DNA of 64,000 nucleotides, taken from Desulfobaculum xiamenense (GTDB lineage Bacteria; Desulfobacterota; Desulfovibrionia; Desulfovibrionales; Desulfovibrionaceae). The notes under the pieces were generated by a model. The model worked only from the letters and a program-made list of their open reading frames with translations, did not search any database and was not told where the DNA came from. The stretch spans positions 186,001 through 250,000 of the forward strand of contig NZ_JAATJA010000003.1 in NCBI RefSeq assembly GCF_011927665.1, written 5' to 3'. A program made the translations under genes and the position numbers. This document shows, piece by piece, positions 1 to 8,515 of the stretch (positions are counted from its first letter, which is position 1; every line of letters begins with the position of its first letter).

Positions 1-290
1 ATGTAATACAGGGATTTTGGCGCATAGGGGCTGTTCGGGTCCATGTTCAGCACGCGCAGAAACCGGGCATGCGCATCGAGCCACATGTCCTTGCGCTGTG
101 ACAGGCGCTGCGAATCGGACACGGTCTTGAAGCGCGCCAGCGCATCGGTGAAGGCCTCGCGCTGACCGGCCGCGTGGGCCACCCCCGTAAGGGACAGCAC
201 CAGCGCCGCCGCCAGAACAAGGGCGACACAGCGGCCAAGGGCGCGCGCACCAAGGCGCGAGGAAAGCGTGGCGAACATTACATGAAGCAT
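1..290 (-). CDS. exported protein, N-terminal part; probable N-acetylmuramoyl-L-alanine amidase (runs off the left edge)
   Basis: Reading leftwards from an ATG at 290, an open frame of about 96 codons runs off the window. Residues 1-40 look like a signal peptide: an Arg-containing n-region, a hydrophobic core rich in Ala/Val/Leu and an AHA-like cleavage site. The mature start contains alternating helical segments and ends in a PYAPKSLYY stretch. This helical, TPR-like N-terminus is what I associate with exported amidases of Desulfovibrio, where it precedes the Zn-dependent catalytic domain. The catalytic domain lies outside the window, so the enzymatic call is inference. A second ATG four codons in (278) is an alternative start; neither has a clear ribosome-binding site. 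Confidence 0.5.
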   Translation of the reverse strand, partial: MLHVMFATLSSRLGARALGRCVALVLAAALVLSLTGVAHAAGQREAFTDALARFKTVSDSQRLSQRKDMWLDAHARFLRVLNMDPNSPYAPKSLYY

Positions 291-321
291 GGACACCGTG
301 CGAACTGCCGAAAAGGATGAA

Positions 322-337
322 CCGGCGTTAGCGCCGG
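322..337. other. small perfect hairpin between yccF and the amidase-like gene
   Basis: CCGGCG-TTAG-CGCCGG, a 6 bp perfect stem with a 4 nt loop. On the minus strand it is followed by CATCCTTTTC. It could be a weak terminator for the kinase-regulator-yccF unit or a 5' leader structure of the amidase-like gene. Confidence 0.35.
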
Positions 338-448
338 ACAGAAATGTTTCGTTTTGAACTTCGCTCATATACCCGCGTTTGCACCTTCTTCGCAAGTCCG
401 GCGGGATGCTGCCCGCCGCATGGGATGCCGCACCGGAATCCGGACCGA

Positions 449-850
449 TCAATCGCGCACGACGACGGTCCGGCCAATGGGAGCCAGCGAGATGACGGCC
501 AGCTTGAGATGCTGCCAGCCGAAGGGAATGCCGATGATGGTCACGAAATTGGCGAAGGCCGCCAGAAGATGGCCGATGGCCAGCCAGATGCCGCACAGGA
601 CGAACCAAATGACATTGCCCACCAGTCCGAGGGCTCCGGTTCCGATGTCCTCGCGCCCGGTGACGTCCTGCCGATCCATGACCACGCGCCCGAAGGGCCA
701 CAGCGAAAAGGTCCCGATGACGAAGCAGGACCGCGCCCACGGGATGCCGATGATGGTCAGGATCATGATGACGCCGGAGAGCCACCAGCCGATGGCCATC
801 CACAGCCCGCCAAGCACCAACCACAGAACATTGAGCAGAAAACGTATCAT
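449..850 (-). CDS. yccF: YccF family inner-membrane protein
   Basis: The 133-residue product has the YccF (DUF307) layout: two similar halves, each with a hydrophobic hairpin followed by an IIGIPWARSCF or IIGIPFGWQHLKL segment. E. coli YccF is a membrane protein of similar size and unknown molecular role. About four membrane segments are visible (residues 3-35 and 75-110). A GGAGAC site precedes the ATG. It starts 33 nt after the response-regulator gene on the same strand and is probably its co-transcribed third gene. The family call is firm; function is unknown. Confidence 0.9.
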   Translation of the reverse strand: MIRFLLNVLWLVLGGLWMAIGWWLSGVIMILTIIGIPWARSCFVIGTFSLWPFGRVVMDRQDVTGREDIGTGALGLVGNVIWFVLCGIWLAIGHLLAAFANFVTIIGIPFGWQHLKLAVISLAPIGRTVVVRD

Positions 851-883
851 GCGTGTCTCCGAAAAATCGTCCGGACCGCCGCG

Positions 884-1531
884 CTACACGGAGGTCAGCC
901 CCTCGCGGATGGCGTACTTGGTCAGCCCGGCAACGGTCTTGATGTTGGTCTTGGTCATGATCTGCCGCCGATAGGTTTCGACGGTCTTCACGCTGATGTG
1001 CAGGATTTCGGCGATGTCGCGCGTGGAATGCCCCTCGGCGATCATCTGGAGCACCTCGCGTTCGCGCCCGGAGAGCGCGCACGGCGCGGCGTCGTCCGGC
1101 CCGCGCAGCCCGGCCACATAGTCCTGCACCACAAATTCCTTGAGCGGACGGCTCAGATACAACTCTCCGCGCATGGCGAAGCGGATGGCCTCGGCCAGTT
1201 CGTCGAAACAGCACTCCTTGAGCAGAAAGCCCTTGGCGTTGTTGCGCAGCATCTCGCGCACGAACTGCTTGTCCCTGTGCATGGACAGCGCGACCACCCG
1301 CACCTGCGGGTGCGACTCGGCGATGCGCTGGGCCGCGTCCAGCCCGTTGAGGCCGGGCATGCTGATGTCCGTGACCACCACGTCGGGGCGCAGGCGCTCC
1401 ACCATGTCCAGCAGTTCAAGCCCGTCCGCGGCCTGCCCCACGACCTCCATGTCATCTTCCTCGTGGATGAGGGAGCACAACCCCTCCAGAAAGACCTTGT
1501 GGTCGTCGGCGATGACTACCCTGATGCCCAT
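884..1531 (-). CDS. NarL/FixJ-family two-component response regulator
   Basis: The 215-residue protein has an N-terminal receiver (residues 1-120) with the acidic pair D9-D10, phospho-acceptor D55 (VVVTDISMPG), S83 and K105. A LuxR-type helix-turn-helix follows at about 148-210 (LSGREREVLQMIAEG, then a VKTVETYRRQI recognition helix). Phosphorylation at D55 would normally promote DNA binding. It lies 22 nt downstream of a HisKA_3-type kinase, the class that pairs with NarL regulators, so the two form a cognate pair. Targets cannot be read from the sequence, though yccF directly downstream is likely co-regulated. Confidence 0.93.
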   Translation of the reverse strand: MGIRVVIADDHKVFLEGLCSLIHEEDDMEVVGQAADGLELLDMVERLRPDVVVTDISMPGLNGLDAAQRIAESHPQVRVVALSMHRDKQFVREMLRNNAKGFLLKECCFDELAEAIRFAMRGELYLSRPLKEFVVQDYVAGLRGPDDAAPCALSGREREVLQMIAEGHSTRDIAEILHISVKTVETYRRQIMTKTNIKTVAGLTKYAIREGLTSV

Positions 1532-1553
1532 GTCGTCTCCCGCTTGATTGTCG

Positions 1554-2894
1554 CTACACCGGAACCCACACGTGGACCACGGTCCCCCGTCCGGAACCGG
1601 GCGTGATGGCCACGTCGCCCCCCATGTGCCGCACGGATTCCTGAATGGTCAGCAGGCCGAATCCGCGCTGGAATCCACTACGAGTGCGCGCCACATCCCC
1701 AAGCCCCACGCCGTCGTCGCGCACGAAGACATTCAGCCGGTGAGCGTCGTTGGAAAACAGGACAGAGGCCTCCCGCGCCTGCGCATGCTTGATGACGTTG
1801 GTCATGAGTTCGCGCACCACGCGAAACAGGAGCACCTTCAGCCCGTGATCCGAGATGCCGAGGGTCAGCTCGTCACGCACGGAAAAACGCAGGCCGTACT
1901 CGGCCGAAAATTTCTCGCCCAGCCATTCCACGGCGGGCACCAGCCCCAGCGTGTACAGCGTCGGCGGGCTGAGTTCCCAGACCAGCGTCCGGGTCAGGTT
2001 GATGGCGCTGTCGATCTGCCCTTCGAGGTCGGCGAACAGCGCCTTCTGTTTCTCGTCTTGCAGACGCTTGCGGATGAGGCACAGCTTGATTTTCGACGTC
2101 GCGAGAATCTGCCCGAGGCTATCGTGCAACTCCACGGCGATGATCCGCCGCTGGCGCTCCTCGGTCAGCGCCAGTTGGCTCGACAGGGCGCGGATATCCT
2201 CCATGCTCCGCTTGGCACTGGTGATATCCTGCGAAATCCACACGACCTTGCGCGGTCCGCAACGCCCTTCCGAGAGCGGCATCACGCGGCCCTCGAACCA
2301 CAGGGAACGCTCACCCCGGCGCACCTCGTATTCGAGGACCTGCAACGCCCCGCAATCCAGTGCGGTCTTGAGCTTCTGCACCATTCTGCCCGCAAGCGGC
2401 TCCACAAACAGCTCGTCCAGCCGCCGCCCAACGGGCGACACGACGTGGCAATGGTCCAGCAGGTCCCCACGCGAGGTGATCACATCAAGACAGACGCCGA
2501 ACTCGTCGAAGACATAATACAGGCTCTGGGTGGCATAGAAGATGGATTGCAGGTGTTCCTTGCTCTTGGTCAGGTTGCGCTCGGCCACCTTGCGCTCGGC
2601 AAGCTCCAGATGCATCTGGCGGGTCCGGCGGCGCACGTCGCGCTTGAGGGCACGGTTGCGCAGGCCGACGAGCAGGACAGTCACCAGCGCCCCGCCCAAA
2701 AAAAGCGCGGGATTGCCACACAAGAGCTGCCGGATCGTCCACGGCTGCGCACCGTCGTCGGCCGCACAGGACTCAACCGGCGCGAGGCTGGCAACACCAA
2801 GCACGGCGCAGAAAAGGAACAGGCGGGCAAGCCATGCGCGCCGAAACGGAAAAGGCTTTAACCCCTCGAAAAACGTCTTCATGTCATAATTCAT
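1554..2894 (-). CDS. membrane PAS sensor histidine kinase (HisKA_3 type)
   Basis: From the ATG at 2894 the product is 446 residues (a second in-frame ATG lies at 2882; the frame stays open further upstream but that part is Arg-rich and unlike a real N-terminus). Residues 1-43 resemble a signal/anchor ending near a Cys-Ala-Ala; a membrane helix spans about 61-79. A PAS domain lies at about 113-227. The HisKA_3 helix carries the conserved His in VELHDSLGQ (about residue 257), and the C-terminus has HATPase N/G boxes (MTNVIKHA, DDGVGLG). The short periplasmic part suggests cytoplasmic sensing through PAS. The gene precedes the NarL-type regulator by 22 nt. The ligand is unknown. Confidence 0.9.
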   Translation of the reverse strand: MNYDMKTFFEGLKPFPFRRAWLARLFLFCAVLGVASLAPVESCAADDGAQPWTIRQLLCGNPALFLGGALVTVLLVGLRNRALKRDVRRRTRQMHLELAERKVAERNLTKSKEHLQSIFYATQSLYYVFDEFGVCLDVITSRGDLLDHCHVVSPVGRRLDELFVEPLAGRMVQKLKTALDCGALQVLEYEVRRGERSLWFEGRVMPLSEGRCGPRKVVWISQDITSAKRSMEDIRALSSQLALTEERQRRIIAVELHDSLGQILATSKIKLCLIRKRLQDEKQKALFADLEGQIDSAINLTRTLVWELSPPTLYTLGLVPAVEWLGEKFSAEYGLRFSVRDELTLGISDHGLKVLLFRVVRELMTNVIKHAQAREASVLFSNDAHRLNVFVRDDGVGLGDVARTRSGFQRGFGLLTIQESVRHMGGDVAITPGSGRGTVVHVWVPV

Positions 2895-3178
2895 TACATT
2901 GCAGCGCGGCAGAGTCGCCTTCGAACAGCACCGCCTCTTCGCCGCGTCCCTTCTACCCTCACCGCGACGCCGAGGCAAGTAGCCCTCCCCCTGCGGCGCA
3001 TCCGCAAGGGCTTGTCCCGCGCCCTTTCCGGACCCCCCTCAGGGAATCCCCGAGGGCAATGTCCGTTGTTCCCCGATTGTCCCGCACCGCTCGCGGACGT
3101 ACCACTTGAGGCACGCTCAGCCGCTTCAGCCCGCCCGATTTCCGGACCAAGCCGACCCGGCGACGTCATCACGACATC

Positions 3179-4819
3179 ATGAGAATCCTGCGCATCAACA
3201 CCCGCACCCGCACATTCGCCTTCGAGTCGGCCTCGCCCCTCGGCGGCCTCGGCGGGCGCGCCCTCACCGCCCGTATCATCGCAACGGAGGTCGTGCCGGA
3301 CAGCCATCCGCTGTCTGCGGCAAACAGACTGGTCCTCGCGGCGGGCATCCTGTCGGGCACCAGCGCGGCAAGCTCTGGACGCATATCCGTGGGCGCGAAA
3401 TCGCCCCTCACCGGCGGCATGAAGGAAAGTAATGCTGGCGGCCAATTCGCCCGCCACATGGCGCGCCTGGGCCTGCGGGCCATCATCATCGAAGACAAGC
3501 CGGAATCCCCTGCCGCGCCATGCATCCTGCACATCTCGGCCCACAGCGTCGAATTCCGCGACGCAGCCGAGCTGTCCGGCCTGCGCAGCTACGCGGCGCA
3601 AGAGCGCCTATGCGCGCTCTACGGTCCGCACGCAGTTTCCGCGCTCATCGGACCGGCCGGGGAACAGTGCTTGAAGGCCGCAACGATCCAGTTTTCGGAT
3701 TCGGACGGTCTCCCCTCGCGCGCGGCAGGGTGCGGCGGCATGGGCGCGGTGATGGGCAGCAAAGGCATCAAGGCCATCGTCCTCAACGACGACGGCGACG
3801 AGCATGCGCCAGTGGCCGACCCGGAGGCCTTCCGCGCGGCGCGCCGGGAATGGGCCGGCATCCTGCACGACCAGCCCGCGCCCGACGCGGCCAGCCCCAG
3901 TTTTGGCACGGCCGCCCTCGCGGACCTGCTCGGCCTGTCGAACCACGAGGAACCGCGCCATCGCATCGAACCCTTCGAAGGCGCATCCCGCATCTGCGGC
4001 GAAACGCTGGCCGAGGCCATCGACGCGCACGGCGCATCGACCCGGCGCGGCTGCCACTCCGGCTGCGTGATCCAATGCTCGCGCATATTCACCGACGCCA
4101 ACGGCGCATTCGTCACCAGCGGCCATCCGCACGAAACCATCTGGCGCTTCGGCGCGGATCTGCTCATCGGCGATCTGGACATCGTGGCCCGCATGGATCG
4201 CGCCTGCGACGAGCTGGGCCTCGACTCCCTCGAAATGGCCCGCACCCTCGCCATCGCCATGGAGGCCGGGCTAATCATGTGGGGAGACGGCCCCGCCGCC
4301 CTGCGCATGCTCCTACGCGTCGACGCCGACGAACAACTGGGGCGCATGCTCGGCAACGGCGCAGCATTCGCGGCGGCGGCATTCGGCGTCACGCGGCTCC
4401 CGTCCCTCGACACCCTGCGCATTGCGAAGGGCGATCCACGAGCCGCCAAAAAGCGCGAACGCATCCACCCTGCCGCAGGCCCAGCCTCTACCGACACCAC
4501 CGTCGCAAGCATCGCCTCCGACGACACCCTCGGCCACGACCCGCACATCGCCACCGCTGCGGCGGACTCGCTGGGGCTGTGCATCTTCGTGGCCTTCGCC
4601 GTCATGCGCGATCCGCGCGGCCTGCCATGCATGGCCCGCATGCTTACCGCGCTCACGGGTTCCGAATGGACCGAGGAGCGCCTGAAGGCCCTGGGTGCGG
4701 ACTGCCTCTCCGACGAAAGAAATTTCAACGAACGGGCCGGCGCGGACGCCGGTGCCGCCACCGACGCTCACCATCATTCCGTCGCCACCGACGGCACTCC
4801 ATGGAGGAAAAACCAATGA
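3179..4819 (+). CDS. divergent aldehyde:ferredoxin oxidoreductase paralogue, probably impaired
   Basis: The 546-residue protein is clearly homologous along its length to the gene that follows. It keeps the putative [4Fe-4S] ligands C292-x3-C296-x3-C300 plus C468 and both DxxGL[D/C] pterin motifs (D344-D349, D463-C468). It differs in three places. The segment corresponding to VTYATNPMGGDH in its neighbour is replaced by an unrelated Ala/Thr-rich stretch (about 421-455). An Arg in the conserved GRGGMGAVMGSK loop is Cys185. The C-terminal ~35 residues are lost. Its stop codon overlaps the next start (ATGA, 4816-4819), so the two are co-translated. AOR enzymes oxidise aldehydes to acids using W/Mo-bispterin. 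Loss of cofactor-loop residues suggests reduced or changed activity, or a partner role; that is inference. Confidence 0.85.
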   Translation: MRILRINTRTRTFAFESASPLGGLGGRALTARIIATEVVPDSHPLSAANRLVLAAGILSGTSAASSGRISVGAKSPLTGGMKESNAGGQFARHMARLGLRAIIIEDKPESPAAPCILHISAHSVEFRDAAELSGLRSYAAQERLCALYGPHAVSALIGPAGEQCLKAATIQFSDSDGLPSRAAGCGGMGAVMGSKGIKAIVLNDDGDEHAPVADPEAFRAARREWAGILHDQPAPDAASPSFGTAALADLLGLSNHEEPRHRIEPFEGASRICGETLAEAIDAHGASTRRGCHSGCVIQCSRIFTDANGAFVTSGHPHETIWRFGADLLIGDLDIVARMDRACDELGLDSLEMARTLAIAMEAGLIMWGDGPAALRMLLRVDADEQLGRMLGNGAAFAAAAFGVTRLPSLDTLRIAKGDPRAAKKRERIHPAAGPASTDTTVASIASDDTLGHDPHIATAAADSLGLCIFVAFAVMRDPRGLPCMARMLTALTGSEWTEERLKALGADCLSDERNFNERAGADAGAATDAHHHSVATDGTPWRKNQ

Positions 4820-6543
4820 AGATTCTGCGCATCAACACCCGCGAACGCACCTTCGCATTCGAAGAGATGGGCGACTACGCAGGCCTCGGCGGCCGCGCCC
4901 TGACGTCCCGCGTCATCCGCACCGAAGTCCCCGCGGACGCGCATCCCCTGTCCAAGGAGAACAAGCTCGTCTTCGCGCCGGGCCTGCTCTCCGGCACCAT
5001 GGCCGCCAACTCCGGGCGCATCTCCGTGGGCGGCAAGTCCCCGCTCACCGGCACCATCAAGGAATCCAACTCCGGCGGCATGCTCTCCCAGAAGCTCGCC
5101 AAGCTCGGCCTCGGTGCCGTCATCCTCGAAGACAAGCCCGAGCAGACCGCAGCCTTCGCCGCCATCCGCATCCACAAGGACGGCGTGGAGTTCTTCGACG
5201 CTCCCGACCGCGGTGGCAAGGACAACTACGAGTACCAGACCGTGCTGAACGACTTCTTCGGCGGCAAGTGCACCGTGGCGCTCATCGGCACCGCTGGCGA
5301 GCAGTGCCTACAGACAGCCACCATCCAGTTCACCGACCCCTACGGCAACCCGGCCCGCTCCGCCGGTCGCGGTGGCATGGGCGCGGTGATGGGTTCCAAG
5401 CGCGTGCGCTGCATCGCCGTGGACAGCACCAACGCTGACGAGATCGACTACGCCGACAAGGAGGCCTTCAAGGCCGCCAACCGCCGCTGGACCGAAATCC
5501 TCAAGACCCACCCCGTCACCGGGCAGGGACTGGCCGGATTCGGCACCGCCATCCTCGTCAACATCATCAACGAGGCGGGCGCACTGCCCACCCAGAACTT
5601 CCGGCGCGGTCAGTTCGAGCACGCCGCCGACGTCTCCGGCGAGAAGATGTCCGAACTCATCGAAAAGCGCGGTGGCAAGGTCCACGAGGGCTGCCACCCC
5701 GGCTGCGTCATGCACTGCTCCCAGCGCTACGTGGACGAGAAGGGCAACTACGTGACCTCGGGCTTCGAGTACGAAACCCTGTGGGGCTTCGGCCCGAACT
5801 CCCTCATCCACGACCTCGACCTCATCGCCGCCATGGACCGCCTGTGCGACGAAAAGGGCATCGACACCATCGAGATGGGCAACACCGTGGCCATGGCCAT
5901 GGAGGGTGGACTCATCCCGTGGGGCGACGGCCCGGCGGCCTACGAGCTGCTGAAGAAGGTCGGCACCGCTGATCCGCTCGGCCGCATCATCGGCAACGGC
6001 ACGGGCTTCACCGCCGCAGCCCTCGGCGTGGACCGCGTGCCCGTGGTCAAGAATCAGGCCCTGCCCGCCTACGACCCTCGCGCCGTCAAGGGCGTGGGCG
6101 TGACCTACGCCACCAACCCCATGGGCGGCGACCACACTGCGGGATACGCCGTGTGCCAGAACATCCTCAAGGTCGGCGGCGACGTTGACGCCCTGAAGTC
6201 CGAAGGCAACGTGGAGTTGTCCAAGAACCTCCAGATCGCCACGGCGGCCATCGACGCCTCGGGCATGTGCCTGTTCGTGGCCTTCGCGGTCCTCGACACG
6301 CCCGACGCCATGCAGGTCATGTGCGACCTGCTCAACGCGCGCTTCGGCGGCTCCATCACCCCGGACGACGTGCTGGCCCTCGGCGTGCAGACCCTCAAGG
6401 ACGAACACTCCTTCAACGCGGACGCCGGCTTTACCAAGCACGACGACCAGCTCCCCCGCTGGTTCCGCGAAGCCCTCCCGCCCCACAACGTCACCTGGGA
6501 CTACACCGAGGACGACCTCCAGGCCGCCAAGACCTTCAACTAG
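4816..6543 (+). CDS. aor: aldehyde:ferredoxin oxidoreductase (tungsten/molybdopterin enzyme)
   Basis: The 575-residue protein has the AOR layout. The N-terminal pterin domain holds SGRISVGGKSPLTG and GRGGMGAVMGSK. The cluster ligands are C293-x3-C297-x3-C301 and C485. Pterin motifs are D345EKGID and D480ASGMC, with the conserved YATNPMGGDH loop at 431-440 and a C-terminal DQLPRWF. The family oxidises aldehydes to carboxylates with ferredoxin in the cytoplasm and can run in reverse. The start is fixed by GGAGG at 4803-4807 and by the 4 bp overlap with the upstream paralogue. Codon use is strongly biased toward C/G-ending codons, as in highly expressed genes. A strong terminator follows. Confidence 0.95.
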   Translation: MKILRINTRERTFAFEEMGDYAGLGGRALTSRVIRTEVPADAHPLSKENKLVFAPGLLSGTMAANSGRISVGGKSPLTGTIKESNSGGMLSQKLAKLGLGAVILEDKPEQTAAFAAIRIHKDGVEFFDAPDRGGKDNYEYQTVLNDFFGGKCTVALIGTAGEQCLQTATIQFTDPYGNPARSAGRGGMGAVMGSKRVRCIAVDSTNADEIDYADKEAFKAANRRWTEILKTHPVTGQGLAGFGTAILVNIINEAGALPTQNFRRGQFEHAADVSGEKMSELIEKRGGKVHEGCHPGCVMHCSQRYVDEKGNYVTSGFEYETLWGFGPNSLIHDLDLIAAMDRLCDEKGIDTIEMGNTVAMAMEGGLIPWGDGPAAYELLKKVGTADPLGRIIGNGTGFTAAALGVDRVPVVKNQALPAYDPRAVKGVGVTYATNPMGGDHTAGYAVCQNILKVGGDVDALKSEGNVELSKNLQIATAAIDASGMCLFVAFAVLDTPDAMQVMCDLLNARFGGSITPDDVLALGVQTLKDEHSFNADAGFTKHDDQLPRWFREALPPHNVTWDYTEDDLQAAKTFN

Positions 6544-6588
6544 CCAATTCGAACCACACCGGAAGAATTCCGGGGACGCATAAAGAAC

Positions 6589-6632
6589 CACCCCGGTCAG
6601 GCGAAAGCCTGGCCGGGGTGTGATGCGTTTTG
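6589..6632 (+). terminator. rho-independent terminator after the AOR pair
   Basis: A 14 bp stem (CACCCCGGTCAGGC / GCCTGGCCGGGGTG, one G-T pair) with a GAAA loop, followed by a short T-rich tail. Confidence 0.85.
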
Positions 6633-6744
6633 TGTGGGGAGTGAACGAAGAGTTTCACGTCTGCATTTGGTGCGGCCGCTAGTCTATCTATACCTAATTA
6701 TTTTGGCCGCGGCCTTTTCCAGAACGCATCTCACACTCTGCGCG

Positions 6745-7368
6745 CTACTTGTCTACAGTCAGCACATATTCTATCGACTCTGCGGGCCAGAACCTATACA
6801 TCCACTTCTCATACCGCTCCAAACTCGCGCAGGAACGATTCACCACACGCTTTTCAAAATTATTCCGCAGGAGTCTATCCGCAAAGTTGCGTTTCGTTTG
6901 TCCCATCTGATAAAACGAAACATGAACATGCTCCAAACGAAAACGAGCATGTGTGTAAAAATCTGGAACCTTCCGCCGAAAAGGCTGACTGCTCTCTTGC
7001 ACGAAATAACACATTGAATACAGACCAAAGAGGCGTACGTGTGTCGGGTCGGAGTAGCCATACTGATTCGAGAAATGCGGCACGCTAATTTCAAGCGTCG
7101 CACCGGGGGCGCATACCCGATAAAGCTCTTCCATCAATCCCATCAGGTTGGCAACATGCTCAAAGACCTGATGGCTGTATATTTGGCGCACCGAGTTATC
7201 AGGAAAGGCACACAGCGGCTGATTAAGATCAGCGACGATATCAACATTGTCCAAAGGAACGATATCAAGATTGAAGTATCCTGGACGGTTCCTTTTTCCG
7301 CATCCGAGCTGAAGATTGAGAGAATCTCCTGACTCGATTGTCTTGCGCACCGCATCCGAAAGAATCAT
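6745..7368 (-). CDS. class I SAM-dependent methyltransferase (Methyltransf_11 type)
   Basis: A 207-residue product with a Rossmann SAM-binding start (LQLGCGKRNRPGYFNLDI), an acidic strand-2 region (DIVADLNQPL) and the post-motif YSHQVFEHV typical of sugar/lipid-modifying methyltransferases of surface-polysaccharide loci. Tandem ATGs (7371, 7368) follow GGAGG, so 7368 has the best spacing; a GTG at 7386 is possible. Composition is visibly more AT-rich than the flanks. It is the last gene of an exporter-methyltransferase cluster on the minus strand. Substrate unknown; a glycan or glycolipid is likely from context. Confidence 0.8.
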   Translation of the reverse strand: MILSDAVRKTIESGDSLNLQLGCGKRNRPGYFNLDIVPLDNVDIVADLNQPLCAFPDNSVRQIYSHQVFEHVANLMGLMEELYRVCAPGATLEISVPHFSNQYGYSDPTHVRLFGLYSMCYFVQESSQPFRRKVPDFYTHARFRLEHVHVSFYQMGQTKRNFADRLLRNNFEKRVVNRSCASLERYEKWMYRFWPAESIEYVLTVDK

Positions 7369-7414
7369 CATCCCTCCATCGCGCACAATCTATCATCTCG
7401 CAATCTTAACGGCA

Positions 7415-8515
7415 CTACCTGCCCGCGACAGCATAAAGAACAGTTTCGAAAAAACCTCTATGATAATGCCTCATATTAAAGCGGTATCCAGGAAAGGCCT
7501 CCAATATAACGGCCGGAATACGTGTCAAATCATCAAATCGATGATATACCGATATTGCAAGCTTCGGCCTATAACGCGCAATTGTTTCCGATGCCCCAAG
7601 AAGAGCCTTTTCTTCTGCTCCTTCAATGTCCATCTTTATAAAATCAACGGATCGCAATCCATTTTCAGCAACATAATCATCAATTGTCTTCAATTTTACT
7701 TTTTCAAACTCGGGGCATTCCCGCTCGAAACATCCCCCTGTCAACGACGAGCACCCGGAATCGACAAAAATATCAGCTATTGCCGAGCAATCCCAAGCGC
7801 CATACGGAACAACAAAAACATTGCCAGGTCCGCCCATCTCCTGCAACACAGAGAGGATGCTCCGCCGATTCTCCTCTACAGGCTCAAAGACGTGAATCTC
7901 GCCACCAACTCCAGCCTGACGCCAGAATTTACACATCGTATCACCGTAACAGCCGCCTATATCAAGAACGACATCATTCTCAACGACAGAACAGAAAGGC
8001 CCAAGATCATATTGACCACACCCCAAACTGCCCAAATCAAATTTCGAAAATTGAAACTGCCCATACTCTTCGCGCATCGCGGCCACTCCGGCCGCATGTT
8101 GTTCTCGAGACAATGGCGATGGGAAAACAGACAACGCGACATCACCAACCAGCGCAAGTGCCATCCTGCTCCTTATGCACCAATCGAAAACATCTCGCGA
8201 TTCCTGATCCTCCAACCTATTATAAAGCGTATCAAACGACTCGGCATCTCGGATAAGGGCATCAAGAGTCCCAAAAGCCATATCCTGCTGCCAAGACGAT
8301 AACGAATCGGAATAAGCTTTGGGGACAAGCTTGTATCCCCACTGCTTTCTCGCCATCCTATTTACAAATCTCGCCCAGTAGGACGGCAACCGATCAAGAC
8401 GCCGAGGCAGAACAGACTCATACTCGCGCCTCGCAAATGCTCCCAACACATCGTGAACAAGATTTCGCGTATGTGACAACTCACACCTCATATTTTTAAC
8501 AAACCCCAGCCCCAC
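7415..8515 (-). CDS. FkbM family methyltransferase
   Basis: The 366-residue protein has the FkbM signature in its C-terminal half: VVLDIGGCYGDT (SAM motif I), HVFEPVEENR (motif II) and VDFIKMDIEGAEEKALLGA. About 150 residues precede the domain and I do not recognise them. FkbM enzymes methylate hydroxyls on sugars or polyketides and are common in O-antigen and glycolipid clusters. The GTG start lies directly after the stop of the MsbA-like gene (an ATG at 8491 is the alternative). The AT-rich composition matches its downstream neighbour and differs from the window, suggesting joint acquisition. Confidence 0.85.
   Translation of the reverse strand: MGLGFVKNMRCELSHTRNLVHDVLGAFARREYESVLPRRLDRLPSYWARFVNRMARKQWGYKLVPKAYSDSLSSWQQDMAFGTLDALIRDAESFDTLYNRLEDQESRDVFDWCIRSRMALALVGDVALSVFPSPLSREQHAAGVAAMREEYGQFQFSKFDLGSLGCGQYDLGPFCSVVENDVVLDIGGCYGDTMCKFWRQAGVGGEIHVFEPVEENRRSILSVLQEMGGPGNVFVVPYGAWDCSAIADIFVDSGCSSLTGGCFERECPEFEKVKLKTIDDYVAENGLRSVDFIKMDIEGAEEKALLGASETIARYRPKLAISVYHRFDDLTRIPAVILEAFPGYRFNMRHYHRGFFETVLYAVAGR

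Noticed and set aside
344-1606. Long plus-strand open frame opposite yccF and the response regulator
   Set aside because: Rich in His/Asp/Gly/Pro with no family motif; it is the GC-skewed antisense frame of two well-supported minus-strand genes.
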